Positions 43,294 to 52,818 of a stretch of DNA of 64,000 nt are shown here, piece after piece. The stretch lies in assembly GCA_963774895.1 (NCBI GenBank), contig CAVZGN010000001.1, positions 806,001-870,000 of the forward strand. Direction: 5' to 3'. A program made the translations under genes and the position numbers. The DNA is from REEB76 sp963774895 (lineage in GTDB: Bacteria; Pseudomonadota; Gammaproteobacteria; Natronospirales; REEB76). The first letter of the stretch is position 1. Every line of letters starts with the position of its first letter. Under the pieces are notes generated by a model. The model did not search any database. It saw only the letters and a list, made by a program, of their open reading frames with translations, and was not told the origin of the DNA.

Positions 43294-43935
43294 ATGCATA
43301 TCGAGAGCGAAAAGTTCTATCACATCCATAAACACAGCTCCCCGAAGTGGATCGAAGGAGCCAGCTTCATGTTCGGCGATGAACCGAACAATTCCTGGCG
43401 CGCCTTCGAAGTGGCACGGCGCGGCATTACCAATCCCGAGACCAACGAGGTGTTCACCGTCGACATGGTAGCGTTCCGGGCGCTGCATGTATACCGCAAG
43501 CAGGGGAAAAAGGATCCGCACCTGGGCTTCTATCATTACAATCCGATCATGACATTGGCGGAAACCCTGGACAGCCTGTTCTTATCCACGCGCATGGTAC
43601 GGGAACTGGTGCTGGAGGAAGTGCGCAAGCAGATGTATCCGGACCTGCCATCACGTACCAATTGCATCTGGCTGATCCCGGAAGACGAACGCGCCGTGCG
43701 CTTCTGGCTGGAGAACATGCGCGGCGATCATAAAAAAGTTTTCCGCGTACGTGTTACCGGCGAGCTGCACCGCGCTCCGCAGCAGGTCGTCATGGGCGAT
43801 ACCATCTCATTGCTGGAATGGCGCAAACGCGCACTCGACTACTGGAATGGTGTGGACATGGAATCCTACGACGATGAAATTACCTGCACCGGCGAGATCG
43901 AAGTCCTGGAAGAATTGCCCAGTTCGAATTTTTGA
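43294..43935 (+). CDS. DUF2441-like protein
   Basis: A 213-residue cytoplasmic protein without signal or membrane segment. The segments FYHIHKHSSPKW, RELVLEEVRKQMYPDLPSRTNCIWLIPED, FWLENMRGDHKKVFRVRVTGELHRAP and AREYWNG-like (ALDYWNG) match my recollection of the DUF2441 family, whose layout (His near the start, PSR-x-x-C-x-W, then a beta strand with -H-R-) recalls ADP-ribosyl-transferring folds. That link is inference. Upstream is a 195-base spacer with a weak GCTGCTAGCAGC hairpin and T run (43242-43266). It ends directly against the aldehyde dehydrogenase gene. Confidence 0.6.
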   Translation: MHIESEKFYHIHKHSSPKWIEGASFMFGDEPNNSWRAFEVARRGITNPETNEVFTVDMVAFRALHVYRKQGKKDPHLGFYHYNPIMTLAETLDSLFLSTRMVRELVLEEVRKQMYPDLPSRTNCIWLIPEDERAVRFWLENMRGDHKKVFRVRVTGELHRAPQQVVMGDTISLLEWRKRALDYWNGVDMESYDDEITCTGEIEVLEELPSSNF

Positions 43936-45528
43936 TCAGTGTTTGCCGAACATCCGCGGCAGCAGCGACCAGGCTTGCCGCAAGCCTGCGAGCCGGGCCT
44001 TGATTCCGCGGCCATATAAGGCGTTCAGCGCGCCTTTTAATCCCACATAATCCTGTTGGCTATAGGGCATCCAGAATGGCTGTCGCCAGCTGAACTTGAG
44101 CCAGTCATTGACGATCACCTGAGTGGTGGTCACGGCTTCGAACGCGAAGCGCCCATGTCCGCGGTCATGCCCTGAATCCTTGAACCCGCCCCAAGGGGTT
44201 TCCGTCATGCCGTAGGAAAGCAGATGGTCGTTGATCATGACCGCGCCAGCACGTATTTGCTGCGCAAGGTTGGCTGCCTTGTGCAAGTCGCGCGACCAGA
44301 CTGAGGCGCTCAGTCCATAGTGCGAATCGTTGGCGAGGCGCACAGCCTCCGCATCACTGGTGACCGGCATAACACCCATGACTGGCCCGAAGGTTTCTTC
44401 CCGCATGATGGTCATGCCATGGTCCACGTGGGTAAGCACCATGGGTGAAATAAAATGCGGGTTAGGGGCGGGTGCGGGTCCGGCCTTCGCCATGACGGTG
44501 GCGCCAAGTTGGAAGGCTTCTTCCAACTGATGCTGAACTATGTCTACTTGGCGGTCAGTGCACAAAGGACCCACATCCACATTGGAATCCATGCCTGGAC
44601 CCACTCGCAAAGCCGATACTTTTTGCGCAAGTTTATGCATGAAATCCGCATAAATATCCTGATGGACATACAGGCGTTCGACGCCTGCGCAGGTCTGACC
44701 CGCATTAGACAGTCCTGCCCATACTGCACCATCAGCCGCGCGTTCCAGATCGGCGTCGGCGCAAACGATCATGGCATCTTTGCCGCCAAGTTCGAGAGCG
44801 ATGGGTGTGAGTGTGCGTGCGGCTTTTTCCATGAGAGATTTGCCGACCGCTACCGATCCGGTAAAAAATAACTTATCGACACCTTTGTCCGGTTCAAGCA
44901 ACAATTCGCCAGCCATCGGCCCGTCGATATGAATGTGGTTGAACACACCATCCGGGAGACCACATTCACGAAACATGCGTTGCATGTATGTGCCAACCGC
45001 TACCGTTTCCGGAGCAGTCTTGAAAACTACGGTATTGCCAGCAAGCAATGCGGGTACGATCTCATGCATGGGGATGCCGAGTGGATAGTTCCAGGGCGAG
45101 ATGATCCCCACCACACCCCAGGGCACGCGTCGCAGCGTGCTGCGTTTGCTGAAGAAAAGCAGCGAGCCATTTTTCAGATGCCGGAGTTTCAGGCAATCGG
45201 CTGCATGTCTTTCATACCAGCGGCATCCGGCGACTGTCGGCGTGACTTCAGTGGAAAGGGCATCCATGCGGGTCTTACCCATGCAGTCGGATATGGTATT
45301 CGCGGTTTCATCCATATGCGCCATTAGCCAGTGGCGCAATTCACGGATAATTCTTTGGCGGGCCGCCAGTTTCAGCGCCGCCCAGCCAGGTTGTAGCTTG
45401 CGGGCGGTTTGTAACACCGCTCGCACTTCGTCTGAGCTTTGCCAGGGATAACGGCCGAGCAGCTCGCCGGTAGCCGGGTTGCGCAGGGTGACGCCCGGTA
45501 TTGCTGTTGATTCAGCGGATGCACTCAT
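43936..45528 (-). CDS. NAD(P)-dependent aldehyde dehydrogenase
   Basis: A 530-residue aldehyde dehydrogenase. It shows the cofactor-site GVVGIISPWNYPL, VVFKTAPETV, the general-base glutamate in ALELGGKDAMIV, the catalytic cysteine in NAGQTCAGVERL and EETFGPVMGVMPV. The C-terminal 55 residues (YSQQDYVGLKGALNALYGRGIKARLAGLRQAW...) extend beyond the usual domain. The aldehyde is unknown; similarity is to succinate-semialdehyde or general ALDH members. It lies 21 bases downstream of the 2OG-oxygenase gene on the minus strand, probably as the last gene of ppsA-oxygenase-ALDH. Confidence 0.92.
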   Translation of the reverse strand: MSASAESTAIPGVTLRNPATGELLGRYPWQSSDEVRAVLQTARKLQPGWAALKLAARQRIIRELRHWLMAHMDETANTISDCMGKTRMDALSTEVTPTVAGCRWYERHAADCLKLRHLKNGSLLFFSKRSTLRRVPWGVVGIISPWNYPLGIPMHEIVPALLAGNTVVFKTAPETVAVGTYMQRMFRECGLPDGVFNHIHIDGPMAGELLLEPDKGVDKLFFTGSVAVGKSLMEKAARTLTPIALELGGKDAMIVCADADLERAADGAVWAGLSNAGQTCAGVERLYVHQDIYADFMHKLAQKVSALRVGPGMDSNVDVGPLCTDRQVDIVQHQLEEAFQLGATVMAKAGPAPAPNPHFISPMVLTHVDHGMTIMREETFGPVMGVMPVTSDAEAVRLANDSHYGLSASVWSRDLHKAANLAQQIRAGAVMINDHLLSYGMTETPWGGFKDSGHDRGHGRFAFEAVTTTQVIVNDWLKFSWRQPFWMPYSQQDYVGLKGALNALYGRGIKARLAGLRQAWSLLPRMFGKH

Positions 45529-45549
45529 GGATATGTGTTGTATGTGTGT

Positions 45550-46215
45550 TTAAAAAACAAATTGCGTGTTACTCAGGATGACGTCGAAAGCGATGATTGC
45601 GCGATCGCCATCGCCCTTGAATGGGTACACATAGTGAATGTAATAGGGCGGAAAAATGATCAGGTCGCCGGCCAGGGGGTACAGGCGACGCGTGAGGCTG
45701 ATGCCATGATGATGGGCCACCGGGTGTGGATTGAGAAATTCTATGCAGCCTTCGGGTTGGGGTTTGTCCGGCACTTGCACGTAGTACACACCGCTCGCGA
45801 GATTACCGACCGTGGGATGCATATGCGGTGCCTGCCAATCACCTGCTGACAGTATATTGGCCCAAGAAACAATTTTTGTGCGGCTGGGTTCTACTTTGTT
45901 GCCGTATGCCGTTTCGAGGTAACGTGCTGCTCCGGGCAATATGACTTCAGTTCGCAGTTGGCGGATTGCAGCTTCTTTGCGATCCAAGAACATCATTTTT
46001 TTTGATGTCTGATAACCGCCGTAAGTGGTGATTGTGCCGGACAGAGCTTCGTTTTCCTTGCTGTCGTTTGCATGTAGGGCGCGCAAATGGCGCACAATTC
46101 CGGATATCTCACGATTAATATCATCCACTCCGGTGTGATGGCTGACCATGACGTGTATGGGAAAGTGATCCTCAAAACGGGTATCATGCTGAACATTCAT
46201 TGTGTGTGTGCTCAT
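45550..46215 (-). CDS. putative 2-oxoglutarate/Fe(II) oxygenase
   Basis: A 221-residue jelly-roll oxygenase. The iron ligands appear as HMHPTVGNLASGVYYVQ (His-x-His) and LIIFPPYYIHYVYPFKGDGDRAIIAFDV (distal His, then the Arg that binds 2-oxoglutarate), the layout of the PF13759-type family found in phages and bacteria. The substrate is unknown. It starts at ATG 46215, overlapping the ppsA stop by four bases, so it is translated with ppsA. That pairing is unusual. Confidence 0.78.
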   Translation of the reverse strand: MSTHTMNVQHDTRFEDHFPIHVMVSHHTGVDDINREISGIVRHLRALHANDSKENEALSGTITTYGGYQTSKKMMFLDRKEAAIRQLRTEVILPGAARYLETAYGNKVEPSRTKIVSWANILSAGDWQAPHMHPTVGNLASGVYYVQVPDKPQPEGCIEFLNPHPVAHHHGISLTRRLYPLAGDLIIFPPYYIHYVYPFKGDGDRAIIAFDVILSNTQFVF

Positions 46216-48584
46216 GTGGCCTGACCGGCGAGGTACAGCCAGGTTTCAACTACAGTGTCCGGATTAAGCGAGATACTCTCGATGCCCTGGTCCAGCAGCC
46301 AGCGTGCCAGATCCGGGTGGTCCGAAGGGCCCTGACCGCAGATGCCGATGTATTTCTTGTGTTTGCGGCAGGCTTGAATCGCCATGGATAACATGCTTTT
46401 GACGGCATCGTTGCGTTCATCGAAAAGCTGTGCGATTACACCGGAATCCCGATCCAGACCCAGCGTTAGCTGCGTCATATCATTGGAACCGATGGAGAAG
46501 CCGTCAAAGTATTGGAGAAACTGATCCGCTAAAATCGCGTTGGAAGGCAGTTCGCACATCATGATGACCTTTAGGCCATTATCACCGCGCTTCAAGCCAT
46601 TGGCCGCGAGCAGTTGCGTGACTTGGCGGGCTTCCTCCACAGTTCGAACGAAAGGGATCATCACCTGGAGATTGTCAAAACCCATCTCATAACGCACTTT
46701 GCGCAGTGCCCGGCACTCCAGTTCGAAGCAATCACGGAAATCTGCAGCGATGTAGCGTGAGGCTCCGCGGAATCCCAGCATCGGGTTTTCTTCGTGGGGT
46801 TCGTACTGGCGCCCGCCGATGAGATTGGCATATTCGTTGGATTTGAAATCCGAGGTACGCACGATGACCGGTTCGGGCGCGAAAGCCGCGGCGATGGTAG
46901 CGATGCCTTCCGCCAGCCGCTCAACATAAAAGTTGACCGGATCCCGGTAACCCGCCAATCGCTCTTGTATCTGACGTTTAATTTCGTCCGGCTGTGCCTC
47001 AAAATTCAACAGCGCTTTCGGATGCACACCGATCATCCGGTTGATAATAAATTCCAGGCGCGCCAGACCTACGCCTTGGTTGGGTAGCATGGCAAAGCCG
47101 AAGGCACGCTCCGGATTGCCCACGTTCATCATGATCTTGAGCGGGGCCTTGGGCATATGCTCAAGGTTGATTTCCTTGTATTCGAAATCCAGCTTGCCCG
47201 CGTAGATATGACCGGTATCGCCCTCGGCACAGGACACGGTGACCGTTTGGCCATCCTTGATCTTGTGTGTGGCGTCGCCACAGCCCACGACCGCCGGGAT
47301 GCCAAGTTCACGCGCGATGATGGCGGCATGACAGGTGCGGCCACCGCGGTTGGTGACGATAGCAGCCGCACGCTTCATAATCGGCTCCCAATCCGGATCG
47401 GTCATGTCAGTGACCAGCACATCACCTTCCTTGATGTGATCCATTTCATTGATACCCTGGATTATTTTGGCGGTACCAGTGCCAATCTTTTGGCCTATGC
47501 TTCGACCTTCCGCAAGCACTGGCCCGCGTGTCTTGAGCGTGTAACGTTCGATGCTCTGTGTGCGGTGGCTTTTGACGGTTTCAGGGCGAGCTTGCAGGAT
47601 GTAAAGCTTGCCATCGGCGCCATCCTTGCCCCATTCGATATCCATGGGTCTTGCATAGTGTTTTTCGATGATCAGCGCCTGCTTAGCCAGGGAGATCACC
47701 TCGACATCGCTTAAACAGAAGCGCAGGCGTGCTTCTGCATGCACTTCGATGGTTTTTACTGTATGACTGTCGGATTTACCGTCGCCGAAAATCATCATAC
47801 TTAACTTACTGCCGAGATTACGCCGAACGATAGGATATTTGCCAGTCGCGAGTGACGGCTTGTAGACATAAAACTCATCCGGATTTACCGTGCCCTGCAC
47901 TACAGTTTCACCCAGACCATAAGCCGCAGTGATGAATACCACTTTGTCGAAACCGGATTCTGTATCCAGGGTAAACATCACTCCGGAAGCACCAAGATCG
48001 CTGCGCACCATGCGCTGGATACCAGCGGAGAGTGCCACTTCGGTATGCTCAAATCCATGGTGTACGCGGTAGGCAATCGCGCGATCATTGTAAAGCGAAG
48101 CGAAAACCGCCTTTATAGCCTGCAAGACTTGCTCAATACCGCGCACGTTCAGGATGGTCTCCTGCTGGCCAGCGAAGGAGGCGTTGGGTAGATCCTCGGC
48201 TGTTGCGGAAGAGCGCACCGCAACGGAAAATTCCTTGCCCGCTTGCTGCAGCAGCGCTGAATATGAATTGCGAACGGCTTTTTCCAGTTCTGCTGGCAAG
48301 GGTAGAGCAACAATCCAGTTTCGGATACGCGCACCGGTATTGGCGAGCTTTACTACATTATCCACATCGAGTTGGGCGAGTTCTTTTTTGATGCGTACTG
48401 TCAAGCCATCCTGGGCGAGAAATTCGCGGTAGGCATCGGCGGTAGTTGCGAACCCACCCGGGACCAACACACCCAATTGCGTCAGATGGCTGATCATTTC
48501 GCCCAACGAAGCATTCTTACCGCCCACCTTACCCACATCCGGCATACCCAGATGCTCGAGACCGATGACGTAACGTTTGTCCAT
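46212..48584 (-). CDS. ppsA: phosphoenolpyruvate synthase
   Basis: Gluconeogenic enzyme (790 residues) converting pyruvate and ATP to phosphoenolpyruvate, AMP and phosphate. It shows the N-terminal ATP-binding domain (VGGKNASLGEMI, VAVRSSATAEDLPNASFAGQQET), the phosphohistidine domain (NRGGRTCHAAIIARELGIPAVVG) and the C-terminal PEP-binding barrel (MIGVHPKALL, GFSIGSNDMTQLTLGLDRD, GICGQGPSD). It is divergent from ppsR, which regulates it, and overlaps the oxygenase gene downstream. Confidence 0.97.
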   Translation of the reverse strand: MDKRYVIGLEHLGMPDVGKVGGKNASLGEMISHLTQLGVLVPGGFATTADAYREFLAQDGLTVRIKKELAQLDVDNVVKLANTGARIRNWIVALPLPAELEKAVRNSYSALLQQAGKEFSVAVRSSATAEDLPNASFAGQQETILNVRGIEQVLQAIKAVFASLYNDRAIAYRVHHGFEHTEVALSAGIQRMVRSDLGASGVMFTLDTESGFDKVVFITAAYGLGETVVQGTVNPDEFYVYKPSLATGKYPIVRRNLGSKLSMMIFGDGKSDSHTVKTIEVHAEARLRFCLSDVEVISLAKQALIIEKHYARPMDIEWGKDGADGKLYILQARPETVKSHRTQSIERYTLKTRGPVLAEGRSIGQKIGTGTAKIIQGINEMDHIKEGDVLVTDMTDPDWEPIMKRAAAIVTNRGGRTCHAAIIARELGIPAVVGCGDATHKIKDGQTVTVSCAEGDTGHIYAGKLDFEYKEINLEHMPKAPLKIMMNVGNPERAFGFAMLPNQGVGLARLEFIINRMIGVHPKALLNFEAQPDEIKRQIQERLAGYRDPVNFYVERLAEGIATIAAAFAPEPVIVRTSDFKSNEYANLIGGRQYEPHEENPMLGFRGASRYIAADFRDCFELECRALRKVRYEMGFDNLQVMIPFVRTVEEARQVTQLLAANGLKRGDNGLKVIMMCELPSNAILADQFLQYFDGFSIGSNDMTQLTLGLDRDSGVIAQLFDERNDAVKSMLSMAIQACRKHKKYIGICGQGPSDHPDLARWLLDQGIESISLNPDTVVETWLYLAGQAT

Positions 48585-48693
48585 TAGACTAAGACCTCAC
48601 TGAGCAGGTGAAATGTCGGGAGCTGTATACTCACTTACAAGATCACAACTATCACTGATAATGGCAACAACTGCCCAGATACGGCGGCTAAGT

Positions 48694-49515
48694 ATGAATA
48701 AAAAACGCACTGTATTCTTCGTTTCAGATCGCACTGGTATTACAGCGGAAGCCCTGGGACGCAGTCTTATGAGCCAATTCAATGATGACGGATTCCGGCA
48801 GGTCACTTTGCCATTTATAGCCAATCTTGACAAGGCGAAAGAAGCGGTCGCGCGCATCAATGCCGCCGGCGTGGAGGATGGCGTGCGCCCCATCGTTTTC
48901 AGTACTATCGTGGATGACGCAGTGCGTACTGTCATTCAAGGTAGTGAAGCTTTGTATCTGGATTTTTTCGAAGCGTTCATCGGCCCCCTTGAGCGCGAAC
49001 TGGGGATCAAATCTTCCCACACGGCCGGCAGAGCCCATGCCTCAGCGGATAATGCCGCCTATATCCAGCGCATTGAAGCGGTGAACTTCGCGCTCGCCAA
49101 CGACGATGGCATTAGTACCAAACGCTATCCGGAAGCCGATGTGATACTCGTGGGAGTTTCACGCTCGGGCAAAACCCCAACCTGCCTTTACCTCGCGCTA
49201 CAGTTCGGGATTTTTGCCGCCAATTACCCGCTTACCGAGGACGATCTCAAGCATGGAAAATTACCCTCGGTATTATTGCCTTATCGGGCCAAAATATACG
49301 GTCTTACGATTGAAGCTGCGCGCCTGCAAGAGATTCGACATCACCGCCGCCCGAACAGCCGTTATGCATCTTCAGACCAGGTTCGTTATGAAGTACGCCA
49401 GGCGGAAGATATTTTCCGCACCGTGGGCGTGCCCTACATGAATACAACGCATCCCTCCATCGAGGAAATTGCCACCACCATACTGCATCAAACCGGCATC
49501 CAGCGCCGCTTCTGA
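48694..49515 (+). CDS. ppsR: PEP synthase regulatory protein (PSRP)
   Basis: Bifunctional kinase/pyrophosphorylase (273 residues) that inactivates and reactivates PEP synthase by ADP-dependent phosphorylation. It contains the N-terminal FFVSDRTGITAEALGRSLMSQF, the P-loop ILVGVSRSGKTPTCLYLALQFG, and RRPNSRYASSDQVRYEV and STEEIATTIL-like ends. ATG 48694 gives a length close to the E. coli protein (277); ATG 48661 is also in frame. It is divergently placed from ppsA and convergent with pgm, four bases apart. Confidence 0.95.
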   Translation: MNKKRTVFFVSDRTGITAEALGRSLMSQFNDDGFRQVTLPFIANLDKAKEAVARINAAGVEDGVRPIVFSTIVDDAVRTVIQGSEALYLDFFEAFIGPLERELGIKSSHTAGRAHASADNAAYIQRIEAVNFALANDDGISTKRYPEADVILVGVSRSGKTPTCLYLALQFGIFAANYPLTEDDLKHGKLPSVLLPYRAKIYGLTIEAARLQEIRHHRRPNSRYASSDQVRYEVRQAEDIFRTVGVPYMNTTHPSIEEIATTILHQTGIQRRF

Positions 49516-49519
49516 AGTG

Positions 49520-51154
49520 TCAGGTGATGGCGGTAGGTGAGGTGATGCCGTGGCTTTCGAGACGCGCCATGGAACGCGCCAAGCGTGACAGCGGTGCCAA
49601 TATAGCCGCTGGCGCCTGACGATGCGACTCAGGATTCGGCTCATACTGTTCCAAGTAGATACGCAGAATGGCACCATGCGTGCCGGTACCGGACAGGCGA
49701 TACACGATGCGCCCACCGCCCACTGTCGTCAGCCATAAACCCTGATCATGGCTGGTGCTGTTATCCACAGGGTCATGGTAGGTGAAATTTTCCGCGTCCT
49801 GAATGGTGAAACCCGCAATGGTTTCATCTGCGAGTTCTCCAAGGCGTGAACCTAACAGACGCATAAGGGTTTGTGCCTGCCCTACATCTTTGATGAAATA
49901 ATCTTCACGTTGAAAGAAATCCCGGCCAAACTCGCGCCAATGCTTCATCAGTATCTCGCCTACCGATTCAGAACGTACAGCGATAAGATTTAGCCAGAAT
50001 AAAACCGCCCATAAGCCATCCTTTTCTCGTGCATGGTTGCTGCTGGTACCGAAGCTTTCCTCGCCACACAGAGTGATCAGCCCGGCATCGAGCAGATTGC
50101 AGAAGTAGCGCCAGCCAGTGGGGGTCTCATAACAGGTGATGCCCAGCTTCTGTGCCACACGATCCACAGCGTGGCTGGTGGGGAGGGAGCGCGCCACACC
50201 CACAAGACCGGCAGCATATCCAGGCACAAGCCGAGCATTTGCCGTCAGTACCGCCAGACTGTCGCCGGGCGACACCATCAGGCCGCGGCCGAGGATCATG
50301 TTGCGGTCACCATCACCGTCGGATGCCGCACCAAAAACCGGGCTGTTGTCGCCGGTGAAAAGTTTGATGAAACCCTCTGCGTCTTGAGGATTGGGATCCG
50401 GGTGACAGCCGGCAAAATCCTCCGATGGCACGCCGTGCATGACAGTCCCTGAGGGAGCGCCTAATCGACGTTCGAATATCTCTATGGCATAAGGGCCGGT
50501 CACGGCATGTAGCGCATCGAAGCGCATGTGAAATAACGCATCTATCAGCAATTCGCGGATACGTTCGAAATCAAACAGGCGCTCCATGACGTCGACATAA
50601 TGTTTTACAGGATCGACGATTTCAATCCGCATATCACCAAGCTGCTGGGTTCCAATCTTGTCGATGTCAATTTTTGTTTTTGTATCCAACTTAAAATAAC
50701 GGGCGATGGCCAGGCTGCGTTGGTAGATGGTGTTGGTTGAAGTTTCAGATGCTTGACCACCGTTTGCCATATTCAGCTTGATGCCGAAATCACCCTTCGG
50801 ACCGCCCGGATTATGGCTGGCGGTTAGAATACAACCTCCCGCTGCACCCAAGTGCGGTATCAGCAACGATGCCGCGGGCGTGGATAACAACCCCCTGCGT
50901 CCGACTACGCATTTCTTGACGCCGTTTGCGGCTGCCATGTTCAGCAGTGTCGCTATGGCTTCACGATTGTACAAGCGGCCATCACCACCAATGACGAGTG
51001 CGCCTTGTTTCAGCGAGGGGATCGCGTCAAAGGCAGATTGGATGAAATTTTCAAGATAATGCGGCTGTTGAAACACGCGCACAGGCTTGCGCAATCCTGC
51101 GGTACCGGGCCTTTGATCGTTGAAAGGGTGTGTTTGTACGGTAAGTAATTTCAT
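49520..51154 (-). CDS. pgm: phosphoglucomutase (alpha-D-glucose phosphomutase)
   Basis: Interconverts glucose-1-phosphate and glucose-6-phosphate; 544 residues. It shows GTAGLRKPVRVF at the N-terminus, the phosphoserine loop ILTASHNPGGPKGDFGIK, the metal loop GAASDGDGDRNMILG, GEESFGTSSNHAREKDG (sugar-binding) and the C-terminal phosphate loop RLSGTGTHGAILRIYLE. This is the eukaryote-like Pgm type. ATG 51154 was chosen because MKLLTVQTHPF opens the family; the frame extends to 51223 but would overlap yqiB. Confidence 0.96.
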   Translation of the reverse strand: MKLLTVQTHPFNDQRPGTAGLRKPVRVFQQPHYLENFIQSAFDAIPSLKQGALVIGGDGRLYNREAIATLLNMAAANGVKKCVVGRRGLLSTPAASLLIPHLGAAGGCILTASHNPGGPKGDFGIKLNMANGGQASETSTNTIYQRSLAIARYFKLDTKTKIDIDKIGTQQLGDMRIEIVDPVKHYVDVMERLFDFERIRELLIDALFHMRFDALHAVTGPYAIEIFERRLGAPSGTVMHGVPSEDFAGCHPDPNPQDAEGFIKLFTGDNSPVFGAASDGDGDRNMILGRGLMVSPGDSLAVLTANARLVPGYAAGLVGVARSLPTSHAVDRVAQKLGITCYETPTGWRYFCNLLDAGLITLCGEESFGTSSNHAREKDGLWAVLFWLNLIAVRSESVGEILMKHWREFGRDFFQREDYFIKDVGQAQTLMRLLGSRLGELADETIAGFTIQDAENFTYHDPVDNSTSHDQGLWLTTVGGGRIVYRLSGTGTHGAILRIYLEQYEPNPESHRQAPAAILAPLSRLARSMARLESHGITSPTAIT

Positions 51155-51215
51155 CGCGCTCCGCACATATAGATATAAAGCCTGTTGCAACACATGTCTA
51201 TGATATAGTTTCAGC

Positions 51216-51689
51216 ATGTTCATAGAAACAGTTGGACAATGTGTGCGTCTGGTGCGACCTCGCAGTTTCGCTGGGTTGATGACTCTTTATGAGGGCAATC
51301 ATGTGCGTCTGCGTCAATTACTCGGAGAACTATGCCATCTGCCATCAACACTTATTTCCATAAGCGCAACCGACCTGAGTATTCACTTATCACTAAATGG
51401 GCGAAGCCGGTATACTTCAAATTTACGCATGACCTATCAGCTGGAAATTGAAGGGGCTATCTTGACTGATCCCGACCTCGTGGTGCGCGTGTATCACGAT
51501 GCACGCTTGGCGGAAGCGGTCAGTTGTTGCGAGCAACCACGCCACAACGTTTTTAGAGGCCTGTGGGTGCCGGCAGCGGCTGAACTTGAAAAGCGTTGGT
51601 TGTTGAATATATTGCTGCATAAATGGCTGGAACACTGCCTGGATCATCGGCATGTCTTTGGCCAATCGACAGCCAATAATCCTGTGTGA
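51216..51689 (+). CDS. yqiB: YqiB-like DUF1249 protein
   Basis: A 157-residue cytoplasmic protein of the DUF1249/YqiB family. The match with E. coli YqiB is plain in FAGLMTLYEGNHVRLRQLL, DLVVRVYHDARLAEAVSCCEQ and NILLHKWLEHCLDHRHVF. Function unknown. It is divergent from pgm with 61 bases between starts, so the promoters are shared or overlapping. Confidence 0.87.
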   Translation: MFIETVGQCVRLVRPRSFAGLMTLYEGNHVRLRQLLGELCHLPSTLISISATDLSIHLSLNGRSRYTSNLRMTYQLEIEGAILTDPDLVVRVYHDARLAEAVSCCEQPRHNVFRGLWVPAAAELEKRWLLNILLHKWLEHCLDHRHVFGQSTANNPV

Positions 51690-51948
51690 TGATATACCTT
51701 GATTAGATATAAACAGTTCGAACCTTACCGGTTGACAACAGCTTGTTTAAACTCAGAATGTGCTGCCTGGAGAGCCGTTAAAAAACCGAATTTTTTACCG
51801 ATGATTCTGTCGTGGCGGCATATTGACTACCCAAGCGCAAAAGTTCAAATTAATATAGCTAGGTGCAGTAAAAATTACCTGTGAATTGTAAAAAATGAGA
51901 AATGTGGAAAGAAGCGGCTATGTGGAATTCTAGAACCTGGAGGCCATT

Positions 51949-52818
51949 ATGATGCTGAATTCTGTCATTCGTCGGATCGCAATCTGTGGCATGGCAGCCG
52001 TTATGCTGGCGCTAATCGGCTGTTCCAGCTCGCCTAAGGGCTATACGCTGCTGGCTCAGTTACCGCCAAATTCTAAAGATCAGCTAATTATGTTGGCTGC
52101 GATCGATGTGGAAGGTACGACATGTAGTGTCACAGCGTTGACATGGAGCACTGATAATCCATGGACTCCCTCCTGCACTGTCAACCAGGATCAGCCAACA
52201 CACAAAAATTTCACGATTGCCGGGCAGCAGGTGGATCTTGTAGGTGGGGCAGACGGATTCAAGGTTTCCAATCAAGTATCGCTGATGGTTCCATTACCAG
52301 CGACCGCAGCACCTACGTCAAAAACTGCCGTTATGGCAGCGATAGCCAAAGCAGAAGCCAATCCGAAACCCAAGGAAACAAAAGCACCTACGGTTGCGCC
52401 CGCATCCGCCACTGCAGCTGCAACCGCTGCATTGACGCCTGGACAGGCATTTCCAACACAATGGAATATAGCCATGTTCCCTGGGCATGAACAACTAGTG
52501 GCTCAAAATCTGGGTTATATGGTGAAAAGCGCTGCCATTGATATTAACGGCAGCACCTGCAAATTGAATGTGGTGTTTAAAGTAAGGTACCCTCCCTATA
52601 ATCTAGATTGCATGGTTACGACCAATAAACGCGGCGATCTGACCTTGCTCTTCAGCCCGTTTATCGTAGCGAATGCCGCAAAGAGTTCGACCAACAGCAT
52701 ACTATTGGTATCTGAAGGCGAAAGTATTAGCGGCATTATTTGGGATTCACATGGATTCGACTCCTGGACCCCGAGCGTGCCTCCATCTTGGAGAGTGAGC
52801 CCCAAGTCGGGCGGCTAG
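51949..52818 (+). CDS. hypothetical lipoprotein with two related cysteine-pair domains
   Basis: A 289-residue lipoprotein with lipobox MLALIGCSS, behind GGAGG about six bases upstream. There are two halves around a Lys/Pro/Ala/Thr linker (about 118-165). Domain 1 has AAIDVEGTTCSVTALTWS...PWTPSCTV; domain 2 has AAIDINGSTCKLNVVFKVRYPPYNLDCMV. The shared pattern IDxxGxTC-x15/17-C indicates a duplicated fold, probably with a disulphide in each. I do not recognise a family. It ends WDSHGFDSWTPSVPPSWRVS. Monocistronic, with a long hairpin about 85 bases downstream. Confidence 0.72.
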   Translation: MMLNSVIRRIAICGMAAVMLALIGCSSSPKGYTLLAQLPPNSKDQLIMLAAIDVEGTTCSVTALTWSTDNPWTPSCTVNQDQPTHKNFTIAGQQVDLVGGADGFKVSNQVSLMVPLPATAAPTSKTAVMAAIAKAEANPKPKETKAPTVAPASATAAATAALTPGQAFPTQWNIAMFPGHEQLVAQNLGYMVKSAAIDINGSTCKLNVVFKVRYPPYNLDCMVTTNKRGDLTLLFSPFIVANAAKSSTNSILLVSEGESISGIIWDSHGFDSWTPSVPPSWRVSPKSGG

